From the NCBI RefSeq assembly GCF_001717955.1, contig NZ_CP014169.1, positions 1-64,000 of the forward strand: 64,000 nucleotides of DNA, given 5' to 3'. The DNA comes from Sphingomonas panacis. GTDB taxonomy: Bacteria > Pseudomonadota > Alphaproteobacteria > Sphingomonadales > Sphingomonadaceae. Positions 26,353 to 36,330 of this stretch are shown in pieces. Every line of letters starts with the position of its first letter. Within the stretch, counting starts at the first letter, position 1. A model generated the notes under the pieces. It ran no database searches and was not told the origin of the DNA. It saw only the letters and a list, made by a program, of their open reading frames with translations. The translations under genes and the position numbers were made by a program.

Positions 26353-28722
26353 ATGATGCACGATCCACACGCTCATGGCAGTCATTGCTGCTCGGGAGAC
26401 CCCGCCGGACCGGCCATCGTAAAGGATCCCGTCTGCGGGATGACGGTCGATCCGGCAGCGACCACGCATCATGCCGAGCAAGCCGGCACGATCTATCACT
26501 TCTGTAGTGCCGGCTGCCGGGCGAAGTTCCTCGCTGATCCGGCAAAGTTCATCGGCGGCGAGTCCAGGGCTGGGCCGACCGTCTCGCAATCATCGGCATC
26601 GGTGTGGACCTGCCCGATGCATCCCGAGATCAGGCGACCCGGACCCGGCACCTGCCCGATCTGCGGCATGGCGCTCGAACCGGCGGAGCCTAGCGCGGAG
26701 GAAGGCCCTAATCCCGAACTCGTCGATTTCACCCGCCGCTTCTGGGTGAGTGCGGTGCTGGCCGTGCCGCTGCTGCTGATCTCGATGGGGGCGGAGATGA
26801 TGGGTCTGCATCTCGTGCCAATGCGCTGGTCGCCCTGGGTGCAGCTCGCATTGACCGCGCCGATCGTGCTGTGGGCCGGGCGGCCCTTCTTCGAGCGCGG
26901 ATGGGCGTCGCTCAAGAGTCGCCACTACAACATGTTCACGCTGATCGCGATCGGAGTCGGCGCGGCGTTCCTCTACAGCCTGGTCGCAACACTCGCGCCG
27001 GGCCTGTTTCCAGCAAGCTTCCGCGAGCATGGGGCGATGGTGCCCGTCTATTACGAGGCGGCCGGCGTGGTGGTCGCACTGGTGCTGCTCGGCCAGGTCC
27101 TGGAGCTGCGCGCCCGCGCCGCCGCTGGCCGCGCGATCCGGGCGCTCCTCAACCTCGCGCCCAAGACGGCCCGGCGGATCGGTGCGGACGGCGAGGAGCA
27201 GGAAGTCGGCTTGAGCGAGGTTGCCAGGGGCGATCGTCTGCGCGTGCGCCCGGGCGAGGCGGTACCGGTGGATGGGACAGTGATCGACGGGCGCTCGTCG
27301 GTAGACGAATCGATGCTGACCGGCGAGCCGGCGCCATTGCTGAAGACGCCAGGCGCCGCACTCACCGGCGGCACGGTCAATGGCACCGGCAGCCTGGTGA
27401 TGGAAGCGCAGGCGGTCGGCGCTGGCACCATGCTCGCGCGGATCGTGTCGATGGTGGCGCAAGCGCAGCGCAGCCGAGCGCCGATTCAGGCGGTCGCGGA
27501 CCGCATCTCCGGCTGGTTCGTTCCGCTGGTGGTGCTGATCGCGCTTGCGACGTTCGTCATCTGGATCCTGCTTGGTCCGGAGCCGCGCTTTGGCCATGCG
27601 CTGCTCAACGCCATCGCCGTCCTCATCATCGCCTGCCCCTGCGCGCTCGGGCTCGCTACGCCGATGTCGATCATGGTCGGCACCGGCCGCGGAGCGCAAG
27701 CGGGCGTACTGGTCAAGAATGCCGAGGCGCTCCAGGCTCTCGACACGGTCGATACGCTGGTGATCGACAAGACCGGCACGCTGACCGAAGGCAAGCCGAA
27801 GCTGGTCGCGGTCGAGCCGGTCGGGGTCTTCGATGCCGATGAGGTGCTGGCGCTGGCGGCCGCGGTCGAGGCTCGCTCCGAGCATCCGCTCGCGGTCGCG
27901 ATCGTTGCGGGCGCCAAGGAGCGTGGGGTGACGGTCGAGGCGGTCGAAAACTTTCAGTCCCAGACGGGCATGGGCATCAGCGGCCAGGTCGACGGACACA
28001 CGGTCGTTGTTGGCAATAGCGCGCAGATGCGGCGCGTTGGGGCGGACGTCAGCATGCTGCAAGCATCGGCCGAGCGCCACCGCGGGGACGGCAGCGGCGT
28101 CATGCTGGTCGCGATCGACGGCAAGGCCGCCTGTCTGATCGCGGTCGCCGATCCAATCAAGGCCTCGGCGCGCGATGCGATCGCCTCGCTCCATGCCGAG
28201 GGGCTGCGCATCGTCATGCTGACCGGCGACAGCCGGGGCACCGCCGAAGCTGTCGCGAGGGCGATCGGCGGCATCGATGAGGTCCATGCCGATCTCAAGC
28301 CGGAGGATAAGGCGCGGATCGTGGGTGAGCTCAAGGCCATGGGCGCGCGCGTGGCGATGGCGGGCGATGGCATCAATGATGCCCCGGCCCTGGCGGCCGC
28401 CGATGTCGGCGTGGCGATGGGCACCGGCACGGATGTCGCGATCGAAAGCGCCGGACTGACGCTGACAAAGGGTGACCTGTCGGCGATGATCCGCGCGCGG
28501 CGGCTCGCGCGCGCGACGATGGCCAACATCCGGCAAAATCTGTTCTTCTCATTCCTGTTCAACGGAGTGGGCATACCGATCGCGGCGGGCATCCTTTATC
28601 CCATCACCGGCATCCTGCTCTCGCCGATGTTCGCGGGCGCGGCGATGGCGTTGTCGTCGTTTACTGTCGTCGCCAACGCACTGCGTTTGAACGCAGTCCG
28701 GCTGGAGCCGAGGAGGTCGTGA
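26353..28722 (+). CDS. copA: Cu(+)-exporting P1B-type ATPase with N-terminal YHS domain
   Basis: This inner-membrane copper exporter has 789 residues. It starts with a His/Cys-rich tip ([12 protein letters not shown]), then a YHS domain ([12 protein letters not shown]), then a heavy-metal-binding domain ([22 protein letters not shown]). The P1B core has the CPC ion motif [30 protein letters not shown], the SEHPL motif and [10 protein letters not shown]. It has no CxxC-type HMA domains, like the CopA-2/FixI-related branch. Two adjacent ATGs (26353 and 26356) follow AAGGAG. It shares a GTGA overlap with cueR. High-affinity copper pumps of this branch can serve oxidase assembly as well as detoxification. 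Confidence 0.93.
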   Translation: MMHDPHAHGSHCCSGDPAGPAIVKDPVCGMTVDPAATTHHAEQAGTIYHFCSAGCRAKFLADPAKFIGGESRAGPTVSQSSASVWTCPMHPEIRRPGPGTCPICGMALEPAEPSAEEGPNPELVDFTRRFWVSAVLAVPLLLISMGAEMMGLHLVPMRWSPWVQLALTAPIVLWAGRPFFERGWASLKSRHYNMFTLIAIGVGAAFLYSLVATLAPGLFPASFREHGAMVPVYYEAAGVVVALVLLGQVLELRARAAAGRAIRALLNLAPKTARRIGADGEEQEVGLSEVARGDRLRVRPGEAVPVDGTVIDGRSSVDESMLTGEPAPLLKTPGAALTGGTVNGTGSLVMEAQAVGAGTMLARIVSMVAQAQRSRAPIQAVADRISGWFVPLVVLIALATFVIWILLGPEPRFGHALLNAIAVLIIACPCALGLATPMSIMVGTGRGAQAGVLVKNAEALQALDTVDTLVIDKTGTLTEGKPKLVAVEPVGVFDADEVLALAAAVEARSEHPLAVAIVAGAKERGVTVEAVENFQSQTGMGISGQVDGHTVVVGNSAQMRRVGADVSMLQASAERHRGDGSGVMLVAIDGKAACLIAVADPIKASARDAIASLHAEGLRIVMLTGDSRGTAEAVARAIGGIDEVHADLKPEDKARIVGELKAMGARVAMAGDGINDAPALAAADVGVAMGTGTDVAIESAGLTLTKGDLSAMIRARRLARATMANIRQNLFFSFLFNGVGIPIAAGILYPITGILLSPMFAGAAMALSSFTVVANALRLNAVRLEPRRS

Positions 28723-29108
28723 ACATTGGTCAGGCCTCGACCGCGAGCGGCGTCTCGCAGCGCATGATCCGCCATTATGAAAAGATCGGCCTGATCCCGG
28801 CCCCGAGCAGACGGGCAGGCGGCTTTCGGGAATATTCCGAGGCGGACATGCACCGGCTCCGCTTCGTCGCGAACGCGCGCGATCTCGGATTTCCGATCGA
28901 AGAAATCCGGTCGCTGCTGGATCTGTGGCGGGATCGCCGTCGATCGAGTGCGGAAGTCAAAGCGCTGGCGCTGTCGAGAGCCGACGAATTGGGCCGGAAG
29001 ACCGCCTTGCTCGATGCGATGCGCGATACGCTGGTGGAACTTGCGGATCGATGCGCCGGGGACGACCGCCCGGAGTGCCCGATTCTCGACCGGCTGGCCG
29101 AGGACTGA
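28719..29108 (+). CDS. cueR: CueR-like MerR family copper regulator
   Basis: This 129-residue MerR-family activator opens with the helix-turn-helix [27 protein letters not shown]. It has a central dimerisation helix and a metal loop, CAGDDRPEC, whose CX7C spacing is typical of Cu(I)/Ag(I)/Au(I) sensors. The GTG start overlaps the copA stop, with AGGAGG just upstream. It would untwist the 19-bp-spacer promoter at 26305 and so control its own operon. Confidence 0.9.
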   Translation: MNIGQASTASGVSQRMIRHYEKIGLIPAPSRRAGGFREYSEADMHRLRFVANARDLGFPIEEIRSLLDLWRDRRRSSAEVKALALSRADELGRKTALLDAMRDTLVELADRCAGDDRPECPILDRLAED

Positions 29109-29201
29109 GTGCATTGCGCATCGCATCAATCCGACATCTGCCCATAACTCGAGAATGGATGACCTGCCACCATCCGCCTCTGGTGTGGTGCGCGATGCAT
29201 G

Positions 29202-29219
29202 TACGTAGCTTTGCGGATC
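29202..29219 (+). promoter_or_regulatory. FixJ-like box, leader ORF/MgtA-like ATPase
   Basis: TACGTAGCTTTGCGGATC starts 94 bp before the leader ATG (29296) and 164 bp before the ATPase ATG. The 94-bp distance is the same as at 38424. Confidence 0.5.
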
Positions 29220-29295
29220 GAAAGAGCAGAGCATTCGCGCCAGTCCGTCGAGGGCCGGTAATTCACTGGCCCCTGGCCGATCGATCGAGGCGCTA

Positions 29296-29373
29296 ATGAC
29301 TATGGCCGAAAGGAAGCAATGCAGATCGGATGCGATCCTGGTCGCCTTCGAAATTAGCCGGCTGCATGAGTGA
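29296..29373 (+). CDS. Possible 25-residue leader ORF coupled to the MgtA-like ATPase
   Basis: This short reading frame begins MTMAERKQCRSD and ends EISRLHE. GAGG lies 5-6 bases before its ATG. Its stop codon (29371-29373) overlaps the first codons of the ATPase (ATG at 29366), which itself has no Shine-Dalgarno, so termination-reinitiation coupling is plausible. Leader ORFs regulate mgtA in enterobacteria, but this sequence is unrelated to MgtL. Support is positional only. Confidence 0.35.
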   Translation: MTMAERKQCRSDAILVAFEISRLHE

Positions 29374-31924
29374 CGTTCCAGCATTCTGGCATGCTGCGCT
29401 TTCCGACACGCTAAAGCGTCTGGGCACAACGTCCGACGGATTGTCGGTTGCGGAGGCGGCAGCGCGTCTCGAGCGCGACGGCCCAAATCAGATTGCCGAA
29501 GCGCAACGCCGCCATCTTGTGGCGGATCTGCTCCGCCGCCTTGCCAACCCGCTCGTGGCAATCTTGCTCGTAGCCGCAGGGATTGCCGGCGCGACGGGCG
29601 ATCTTGCGAGCTTCACGATCATCGTCCTCGTGGTACTGTTGTCGACTGTGCTGGACATGGTGCAGGAACATCGCGCCGAAGCCACGGCCGAAGCTTTGAA
29701 GCGATCGATCGCGCTGCGGGCGACAGTCCTGCGCGATGGGCATCCTGACGATCTGCCGGTCTCTGAGATCGTTGCCGGCGATGTGGTGATGCTATCGGCG
29801 GGTGACCTCGTCCCCGCTGATGGGCTCGTGCTGAGCGCCAACGGCGCGCAACTGAACGAGGCGACGCTCACCGGCGAACCCTATCCGGCCGAAAAGCACG
29901 CCGACCCGGCCGCCTCCGCGTCCGAGATGACCGATGCCCACAATGCCTTGTTCCATGGGACTTCCGTTATCGGCGGAACCGCGACGATGCTTGTCGTCGA
30001 AATCGGGCGACGGACGCGCTTTGGCGCGATCGCCGGCTCACTTGCCACGGCCCAACCTCCAACGGCCTTCGAACGCGGAATCCACAAGCTCGGCATACTC
30101 ATCCTGCGGATGACATTGTTCCTGGTCCTGTTCGTGCTGTTGACCCATCTGGCACTGGGTCGCCCTCCCCTTCAGACCTTCCTGTTCGCAATGGCGCTCG
30201 CGGTCGGCCTCACCCCCGAACTGCTCCCGATGATCATGACCGTCTCGCTCGCGCGAGGCGCGCAGCGCATGGCAAAGTCGAAGGTCGTCGTGAAGCGGCT
30301 GTCGGCGATCCATGACCTTGGTCAGATGGACATCTTATGCACCGACAAGACGGGCACGCTCACCGAGGCGAAGATCAGCCTGGTCGGCCACCCCGGTATT
30401 GACGGCGACGACGATGACCGGGTCGCCGAGCTGGCTGCGGTCAACGCGCGCTTCGAGACCGGCTTGAAGAGCCCGCTCGATGAAGCGCTGCTGCTCCACA
30501 TGCTCGACCGACCGCTGGAGGCCTGGCGCAAGATCGATGAAAAGCCGTTCGACTTCGAGCGCAGGCGCGTCTCCGTCCTTGCGGAAAACGCCAATGAGCG
30601 GATCGAGATTGTCAAAGGCGCGCCTGAAGCTCTCCTCGAACTGTGCGTCCATGCGCAGGATCGTTCAGGCGCTATCGTATCTTTGGACGACGGCATGCGC
30701 GCACGTCTCGTCCAGATCCAGGGCGATCGCGCAGCGCAAGGATTGCGGCTGCTGGCCGTCGCCTGGAAACCCGCCGCCGGGCTCGATCGCATCGGATCGG
30801 ACTGCGATGAGAACCTGATTTTCGTCGGCTATTGCGTGTTCGTCGATCCGCCCAAGGCGAGCGCGACTGCCGCGGTCGCGAGACTCGAGGCGGCCGGAAT
30901 CCGGATCAAGGTGATTTCGGGCGATGCGGCGCCCGTCGTGCAACATCTGGTGGGAGCCCTGGGTCTTCGGGTGGAAGGCGTGCTGACCGGCGAGGATATC
31001 GCCAAACTCAACGATCTGGCCCTCGCGGCACGGGTTGAGGAGATCGATCTGTTCGCCCGGGTGACGCCCGATCAAAAGACGCGGATCGTCCACGCTCTGC
31101 AGGCGCGGGGCCATACCGTCGGCTTCATCGGCGACGGCATCAACGACGCGCCTGCGATCCACGCCGCCGATGTCGGCCTGTCGGTCGAAGGTGCGACGGA
31201 CGTCGCCCGCGAAGCGGCTGACATGATCCTGCTTGCCCCGGATCTCGGCGTGCTCGCCGAAGGCGTCGCGGAAGGTCGACGTACCTATGCGAATATCATG
31301 AAATATATCCGCATGGGCACCAGCTCGAACTTCGGAAACATGCTCACCATGGCGGTCGCCTCGCTGTGGCTGCCCTTCCTGCCTCTCACTGCCGTGCAGG
31401 TGCTCCTGAACAATCTCATCTACGACATGTCGCAGATCGGCATTCCGTTCGACAATGCGGACGCTGGTGATCTCGACCGTCCCCACGGCTGGGACATGCC
31501 GGGCCTGGTTCGGTTCACCGCGATCATGGGGCCGCTCTCGTCCCTGTTCGATATCGCTACCTTTTTCCTGTTGAGCCAGGTCTTCCATGCGGGCGTGGCC
31601 GAGTTCCGCGCCGCGTGGTTCGTCGAGTCCATGGCAACGCAAATCCTGGTGGTCTTCGTCATCCGTACCGCCCGGCCGGCCTGGATCAGCCGCCCGCATA
31701 TTGTTATGGTTGTGACAGCGCTAACAGGGCTCTTCGTCGCGCTCTTGCTCGTCCTGCTCCCCTGGTCTGGCGTCCTCGGTTTCGCCATGCCCAGCGGCAC
31801 GATTTTCGCCAGTATTGCGCTATTGGTGCTCGGTTACCTCCTGTCCTCCGAGCTGCTGAAGCGCTTCGCGCTGCGGGACGGCCGCAACCCGCCGCAGGTC
31901 GTTGATGGCCGGTTGCAGACGTGA
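29366..31924 (+). CDS. P-type cation ATPase, MgtA/PMR-like
   Basis: This P3B/P2-like cation-transporting ATPase has 852 residues. It has an N-terminal cation-ATPase domain (FWHAALSDTLKRLGTTSDGLS), TGEPYPAEK, the phosphorylation motif [10 protein letters not shown] and [35 protein letters not shown]. The membrane segment NLIYDMSQIGIPFDNAD is characteristic of magnesium transporters MgtA/MgtB. The ATG at 29366 is preferred because the domain starts immediately after it; an ATG at 29330 in frame is possible. The next gene overlaps by 4 bp. Magnesium uptake under energy stress is the likely role. Confidence 0.85.
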   Translation: MSDVPAFWHAALSDTLKRLGTTSDGLSVAEAAARLERDGPNQIAEAQRRHLVADLLRRLANPLVAILLVAAGIAGATGDLASFTIIVLVVLLSTVLDMVQEHRAEATAEALKRSIALRATVLRDGHPDDLPVSEIVAGDVVMLSAGDLVPADGLVLSANGAQLNEATLTGEPYPAEKHADPAASASEMTDAHNALFHGTSVIGGTATMLVVEIGRRTRFGAIAGSLATAQPPTAFERGIHKLGILILRMTLFLVLFVLLTHLALGRPPLQTFLFAMALAVGLTPELLPMIMTVSLARGAQRMAKSKVVVKRLSAIHDLGQMDILCTDKTGTLTEAKISLVGHPGIDGDDDDRVAELAAVNARFETGLKSPLDEALLLHMLDRPLEAWRKIDEKPFDFERRRVSVLAENANERIEIVKGAPEALLELCVHAQDRSGAIVSLDDGMRARLVQIQGDRAAQGLRLLAVAWKPAAGLDRIGSDCDENLIFVGYCVFVDPPKASATAAVARLEAAGIRIKVISGDAAPVVQHLVGALGLRVEGVLTGEDIAKLNDLALAARVEEIDLFARVTPDQKTRIVHALQARGHTVGFIGDGINDAPAIHAADVGLSVEGATDVAREAADMILLAPDLGVLAEGVAEGRRTYANIMKYIRMGTSSNFGNMLTMAVASLWLPFLPLTAVQVLLNNLIYDMSQIGIPFDNADAGDLDRPHGWDMPGLVRFTAIMGPLSSLFDIATFFLLSQVFHAGVAEFRAAWFVESMATQILVVFVIRTARPAWISRPHIVMVVTALTGLFVALLLVLLPWSGVLGFAMPSGTIFASIALLVLGYLLSSELLKRFALRDGRNPPQVVDGRLQT

Positions 31925-32916
31925 GCATTCCGCTTGCCGGGAGGCCCGAGCAAAGCACAGCGAGGCACGGCTGGCGGCGCTGGTTCCTGGGCGTTCTGAC
32001 GGCCGCAGCACTACTGGGTGCCGTCCTGCATTTCGGCGAAGTTGAAAATTTTGCGCGGCTGGTCGACCGAGCGCAACCGCTATGGCTTGCTTTGGCGATT
32101 CTCTTCCAGCTGACAACCTATGTAAGCGTCGCCGGCGGTTGGGAATTCGTACTTCACGATGCTGCCTCACCGCGCCCTTTTGCCAAGCTTGTGAGGATTG
32201 CCGTAACCAAGCTGTTCGCCGACCAGGCGGTTCCGAGCGCCGGAATGGGCGGCAATGTGCTGCTGGTCGATCAGCTTACCGCCCTCGGCGTGGAGCGCGG
32301 AACCGCGGTCGCCGCTCTGCTCGTCTCCATGATCGGCTTCTATGCAGCATATGCCTTTCTGGCGGTGATCATGCTTGTCATGCTGTGGTCGCAGAACGAA
32401 GCGACGCCGCTGATGGCGTTGCTCGTGATGATCTTCCTCCTCGTGGCGCTGGCGATTCCTTTGATCGCACTCTGGCTCAGGCGGCGCGGTCGCAGCGGTC
32501 TTTACCCGAGATTCGAAAGAATCGCGTTCGTGCAGACATTGCTCGAAGCGGTCGCCCAGGCACCCTCGAGCCTGATCGCCAATCGCGGCCTGCTCGCGCG
32601 GGTCACCATCTGCAACAGCCTCGTCTTTCTTGCCGATGCAGCTACCCTGTTCGTCTGCCTGCTCGCACTCGACCAATCCGCCGCGTTTACGACGGCCTTT
32701 GTCGCCCTGACCATGGCCTCGATCGTCGTGACCTTGGGCCCCATACCCCTTGGCCTTGGGACTTTCGAGGCGACATCGACGGCCACACTGCATCTGTTGG
32801 GCGTGCCGGTTGAGGCGGCTTTTGCCGCAACGATGCTGCTCAGACTTCTAACCCTATGGCTACCCCTGTTACCTGGCCTCTATCTCATGCGCTATGTGCT
32901 CCGGGGCGCGTCCTAG
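31921..32916 (+). CDS. LPG-synthase transmembrane-domain (YbhN-like) protein
   Basis: This 331-residue integral membrane protein has about eight spans, of the UPF0104/lysylphosphatidylglycerol-synthase transmembrane family. It has the typical PSAGMGGNVLLVDQL (Ser-Gly loop) and GPIPLGLGTFEATSTATL motifs. It lacks the C-terminal aminoacyl-transferase domain of MprF, so it is more likely a lipid flippase-like protein. GTG start in a GTGA overlap with the ATPase, so co-translated. Its pairing with a magnesium-type ATPase suggests envelope adjustment, which is inference. Confidence 0.8.
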   Translation: MSIPLAGRPEQSTARHGWRRWFLGVLTAAALLGAVLHFGEVENFARLVDRAQPLWLALAILFQLTTYVSVAGGWEFVLHDAASPRPFAKLVRIAVTKLFADQAVPSAGMGGNVLLVDQLTALGVERGTAVAALLVSMIGFYAAYAFLAVIMLVMLWSQNEATPLMALLVMIFLLVALAIPLIALWLRRRGRSGLYPRFERIAFVQTLLEAVAQAPSSLIANRGLLARVTICNSLVFLADAATLFVCLLALDQSAAFTTAFVALTMASIVVTLGPIPLGLGTFEATSTATLHLLGVPVEAAFAATMLLRLLTLWLPLLPGLYLMRYVLRGAS

Positions 32917-33079
32917 TCTTACAAAACCGGCCTCTCGCGCCATGCGATGAGAACCGGCTCCGAACTGCTCAAGCCTAACCGCGGCTTCCCACCAATTTGA
33001 TACGCTTTGGGCGGCCACGACGAGGCTGAGCGTATTCCATCAGGGGTCTCTTGGGGACGTGCGAACGCGCAGGGACATC

Positions 33080-33097
33080 TACGTAGTGCGAATCCTT
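33080..33097 (+). promoter_or_regulatory. FixJ-like box, phaC operon
   Basis: TACGTAGTGCGAATCCTT starts exactly 65 bp before the phaC ATG, the same distance as at 4803. Confidence 0.6.
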
Positions 33098-33144
33098 TGC
33101 TGCGCCTGCACAGACGGGGTCAATCCGAAGGAGCGAAGTTCAAG

Positions 33145-34902
33145 ATGGCCGCTGGTGACCTGACACATATGCCCGACCCGCTTGACGGCATTGCCGAGAC
33201 GCTCGATCGCGCGGCAATGGGAGCAGTCGCGCAGGTGACGTCGGGGCTCTCGCCCGCGACGCTCAACCAGGCGCTTACCGATTGGGGCCTCCATCTGGCC
33301 CTGTCGCCGGGCAAGTCGCTTCAGCTCGCCGCGAAGGCGGGCCGCAAATATGCCCGCTTGTTCGATTACATGGTCCGCAGCGGGGGCCATCCCGATGCCG
33401 CGCCGGCAATCGAGCCCCTCCCCCAGGACCGACGCTTTGCCGATCCGGCCTGGAGCAAGCCCCCGTTCAACTTCATCACCCAGGCCTTCCTGCTCAACCA
33501 GCAGTGGTGGCACGCGGCCACGACCGGAGTATCCGGCGTCACCAGGCATCATGAAGACATGGTCTCCTTCGGCGCGCGCCAGGTGCTTGACATGTTTGCG
33601 CCAACCAATTTTCTTGCCACCAACCCCGTCTTGCAGAAGAAGATCTTCGAGACCGGCGGGAAATGCCTCGTTGACGGTTTCCGGCATCTTCTCGAAGACA
33701 TGCAGCAGACCATGCGCGGCGAGCCACCGATCGGCGCCGACGATTTTCGCGTCGGGGAAAGCGTTGCCGCGACCCCGGGCAAGGTGGTCTACCGCAATCA
33801 CCTGATCGAACTGATCCAGTACGAACCGACGACCGAGACCGTCCGGCCGGAGCCGATCCTGATCGTGCCTGCCTGGATCATGAAATATTACATCCTTGAC
33901 CTGTCGCCCGAAAACTCGCTGGTAAAATGGCTGACCGGCCAGGGCTATACGGTCTTCATGATCTCCTGGCACAACCCGGACAGTGCCGACCGCGACCTCG
34001 ACATGGAGGATTACCGCAAGCTGGGACCGATGGCCGCACTCGACGCGGTGACGGCAATCACCGGCGCGGCCGCAGTCCATGCGGTGGGCTATTGCCTGGG
34101 CGGGACATTGCTCTCGATCGCGGCGGCGGCAATGGCGCGCGACGGTGACGAGCGCCTGGCGACCGTCACCCTTCTGGCCGCGCAGACCGAATTCAGCGAG
34201 CCGGGCGAGCTCGGCCTGTTCATCGACGAAGCGCAGCTCAATCTCCTCGAGAACATGATGTGGAGCCGCGGCTATCTCGACAGCGGCCAGATGGGCGGCG
34301 CGTTCCAGATCCTGCGCTCCAACGACCTGGTGTGGTCGCGCATTCTCACCGAATATCTGATGGGCGAACGTGCGCCGATGTCCGATCTAATGGCATGGAA
34401 CGCCGATGGCACGCGCATGCCCTACGCCATGCACAGCCAGTATCTGCGGCGCCTGTTCCTGAACGACGATCTGGCCGAAGGGCGATACCGAGTGGACGGC
34501 AAGGCCATCACGCTTTCCGCCTTGCGAAAACCGATCTTCATGGTCGGCACCGAGCGCGACCATGTCGCGCCATGGCGGTCGGTGCAGAAGCTCCATCTCC
34601 TCACCGCGGCCGAGATCACTTTCGTGCTGACCAGCGGCGGGCACAATGCCGGGATCGTCTCCGAGCCGGGCCATCCCGGCCGGCGCTATCATATCCTTAC
34701 CCGCGAAGCCGACGGTTCCTCGCTCGATCCGGCCGAATGGCTCGAGCGCGCTCGGCCGGAACACGGGTCATGGTGGACTGCCTGGGGCGACTGGCTGCAG
34801 CGCCATTCGGGCGAACCGATCGCGCCACCCACCATGGGTGCCGCGGATAAGGGCTTCGCGCCGATGGGGGATGCGCCCGGCCTTTATGTGCTGGAGCGCT
34901 GA
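33145..34902 (+). CDS. phaC: Class I poly(3-hydroxyalkanoate) synthase
   Basis: This enzyme polymerises (R)-3-hydroxyacyl-CoA into PHB storage polymer on granules. It has 585 residues, the usual class I length. The nucleophile elbow is GYCLGGTLL (catalytic Cys), with Asp in VGTERDHVAPW and His in TSGGHNAGIVSEPG completing the triad. The ATG at 33145 is chosen because AAGGAG is upstream and the family N-terminus begins there. It leads a tight operon: MaoC-Pta follows after 3 bp, then ackA and fabI. A FixJ-like box sits 65 bp upstream, so PHB synthesis here appears tied to oxygen limitation. Confidence 0.93.
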   Translation: MAAGDLTHMPDPLDGIAETLDRAAMGAVAQVTSGLSPATLNQALTDWGLHLALSPGKSLQLAAKAGRKYARLFDYMVRSGGHPDAAPAIEPLPQDRRFADPAWSKPPFNFITQAFLLNQQWWHAATTGVSGVTRHHEDMVSFGARQVLDMFAPTNFLATNPVLQKKIFETGGKCLVDGFRHLLEDMQQTMRGEPPIGADDFRVGESVAATPGKVVYRNHLIELIQYEPTTETVRPEPILIVPAWIMKYYILDLSPENSLVKWLTGQGYTVFMISWHNPDSADRDLDMEDYRKLGPMAALDAVTAITGAAAVHAVGYCLGGTLLSIAAAAMARDGDERLATVTLLAAQTEFSEPGELGLFIDEAQLNLLENMMWSRGYLDSGQMGGAFQILRSNDLVWSRILTEYLMGERAPMSDLMAWNADGTRMPYAMHSQYLRRLFLNDDLAEGRYRVDGKAITLSALRKPIFMVGTERDHVAPWRSVQKLHLLTAAEITFVLTSGGHNAGIVSEPGHPGRRYHILTREADGSSLDPAEWLERARPEHGSWWTAWGDWLQRHSGEPIAPPTMGAADKGFAPMGDAPGLYVLER

Positions 34903-34905
34903 ACA

Positions 34906-36330
34906 ATGACCGGCATCGATATGATCGAGAACCACACGTTCGACGAGATCGCTGTCGGCGATACGGCGAGCAGCACGCGCACGTTGACCACGGAGGATAT
35001 CCAGCTCTTTGCACTCGTGTCGGGCGACGTGAACCCGGCGCATCTCGATGCCGATTATGCCGCGACCGACATGTTCCGGCGCATCATCGCGCATGGCATG
35101 TGGGGCGGTGGCCTGATCTCGGCTGTGCTCGGCACCGAGCTGCCGGGCCCCGGCGCCATCTATCTCAGCCAGTCGCTGCGTTTCACCCGGCCAGTCGGCA
35201 TCGGCGACACCATTACCACGACCGTCACCGTGATCGAGAAAAGGCCGGAGCATCAGGTCGTCGTGCTCGAATGTCTGTGCGCCAATCAGGACGGCAAAGA
35301 CGTCATCACCGGTCAGGCAGAGGTCAAAGCGCCGACCGAGAAGGTCCGTCGACCGCGCCTGACGCTGCCGGACGTGCGTCTGTCGGGGCATGGCGGCTAT
35401 CGCCTGCTGATCGAGAAGACCAGGGCGGGGCGTCCTGTCCCGACGGCAGTTGTCCATCCCTGCAGCGCCGCGGCGATCGTGGCAGCGGTCGAGGCCGCTG
35501 ATGCCGGTCTAATTAATCCGATCCTCGTTGGACCCGCGGCGAGGATTCGCCAGGCGGCCGAAGAGGCCGGCAAGGATATCTCCGGCTTCCGGCTGATCGA
35601 CGCCGCCCATAGCCATGATGCCGCCGCCAAGGCGGTCGCGCTCGTGCGCGTAGGCGAAGCCAGCATGCTGATGAAAGGCTCGCTGCACACCGACGAGTTG
35701 ATGACCGCTGTCGTCTCGTCCGCAAGTGGCCTGCGTACCGAACGGCGGATCAGCCACGCCTATCTGATGGACGTGCCTGACCACCCCGCCCCGCTCATCA
35801 TCACCGATGCGGCGATCAACATCGCACCCAACCTCGAGGATAAGGCCGACATCATCCGCAACGCGATCGACCTGGCGCATGTCATCGGCATCGCCGAACC
35901 GAAAGTCGCGATCCTCGCCGCGGTGGAAACCATCAACCCGGTGATGCAGTCGACGCTCGATGCCGCAGCGCTATGTAAGATGGCGGATCGCGGCCAGATC
36001 AGCGGCGGCATTCTCGATGGACCGCTCGCGCTCGACAATGCCATCAGTCCGGCGGCTGCCAAGGAAAAGGGCATCGTTTCCGCGGTTGCCGGCGTCGCCG
36101 AAATCCTTGTCGTTCCCAATCTGGAAGCCGGCAACATGCTCGCCAAACAGCTCACCTTCCTCGGCGGTGCCGACGCCGCCGGCGTTGTGCTGGGCGCGCG
36201 CGTCCCGATCATCGTGACGAGTCGTGCCGACAGCATGCGCACCCGTCTCGCATCCTGCGCCGTCGCGGTGCTGCTCGCCCGTGCCGCGACGAAGGCGGCG
36301 CCAGGCGTGCCGGAGCCGATGGTGCCATGA
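34906..36330 (+). CDS. Bifunctional MaoC enoyl-CoA hydratase / phosphate acetyl(butyryl)transferase
   Basis: This 474-residue fusion has a MaoC/PhaJ-like hotdog domain at about residues 8-145 (VSGDVNPAHLDADYAATDMF...HGMWGGGLIS, the Asp/His hydratase motif). A Pta/Ptb domain follows at about 165-474 (GGILDGPLALDNAISPAAAKEKGI, GVVLGARVPIIVTSRAD). The same fusion is a known family. The hydratase half can supply (R)-3-hydroxyacyl-CoA to PhaC. The Pta half interconverts acyl-CoA and acyl-phosphate for AckA. Overlaps ackA by 4 bp. Confidence 0.9.
   Translation: MTGIDMIENHTFDEIAVGDTASSTRTLTTEDIQLFALVSGDVNPAHLDADYAATDMFRRIIAHGMWGGGLISAVLGTELPGPGAIYLSQSLRFTRPVGIGDTITTTVTVIEKRPEHQVVVLECLCANQDGKDVITGQAEVKAPTEKVRRPRLTLPDVRLSGHGGYRLLIEKTRAGRPVPTAVVHPCSAAAIVAAVEAADAGLINPILVGPAARIRQAAEEAGKDISGFRLIDAAHSHDAAAKAVALVRVGEASMLMKGSLHTDELMTAVVSSASGLRTERRISHAYLMDVPDHPAPLIITDAAINIAPNLEDKADIIRNAIDLAHVIGIAEPKVAILAAVETINPVMQSTLDAAALCKMADRGQISGGILDGPLALDNAISPAAAKEKGIVSAVAGVAEILVVPNLEAGNMLAKQLTFLGGADAAGVVLGARVPIIVTSRADSMRTRLASCAVAVLLARAATKAAPGVPEPMVP

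Noticed and set aside
33007..33144. Upstream start of phaC
   Set aside because: It would include the FixJ-like box; the ATG at 33145 gives the family N-terminus and restores the 65-bp spacing seen elsewhere.
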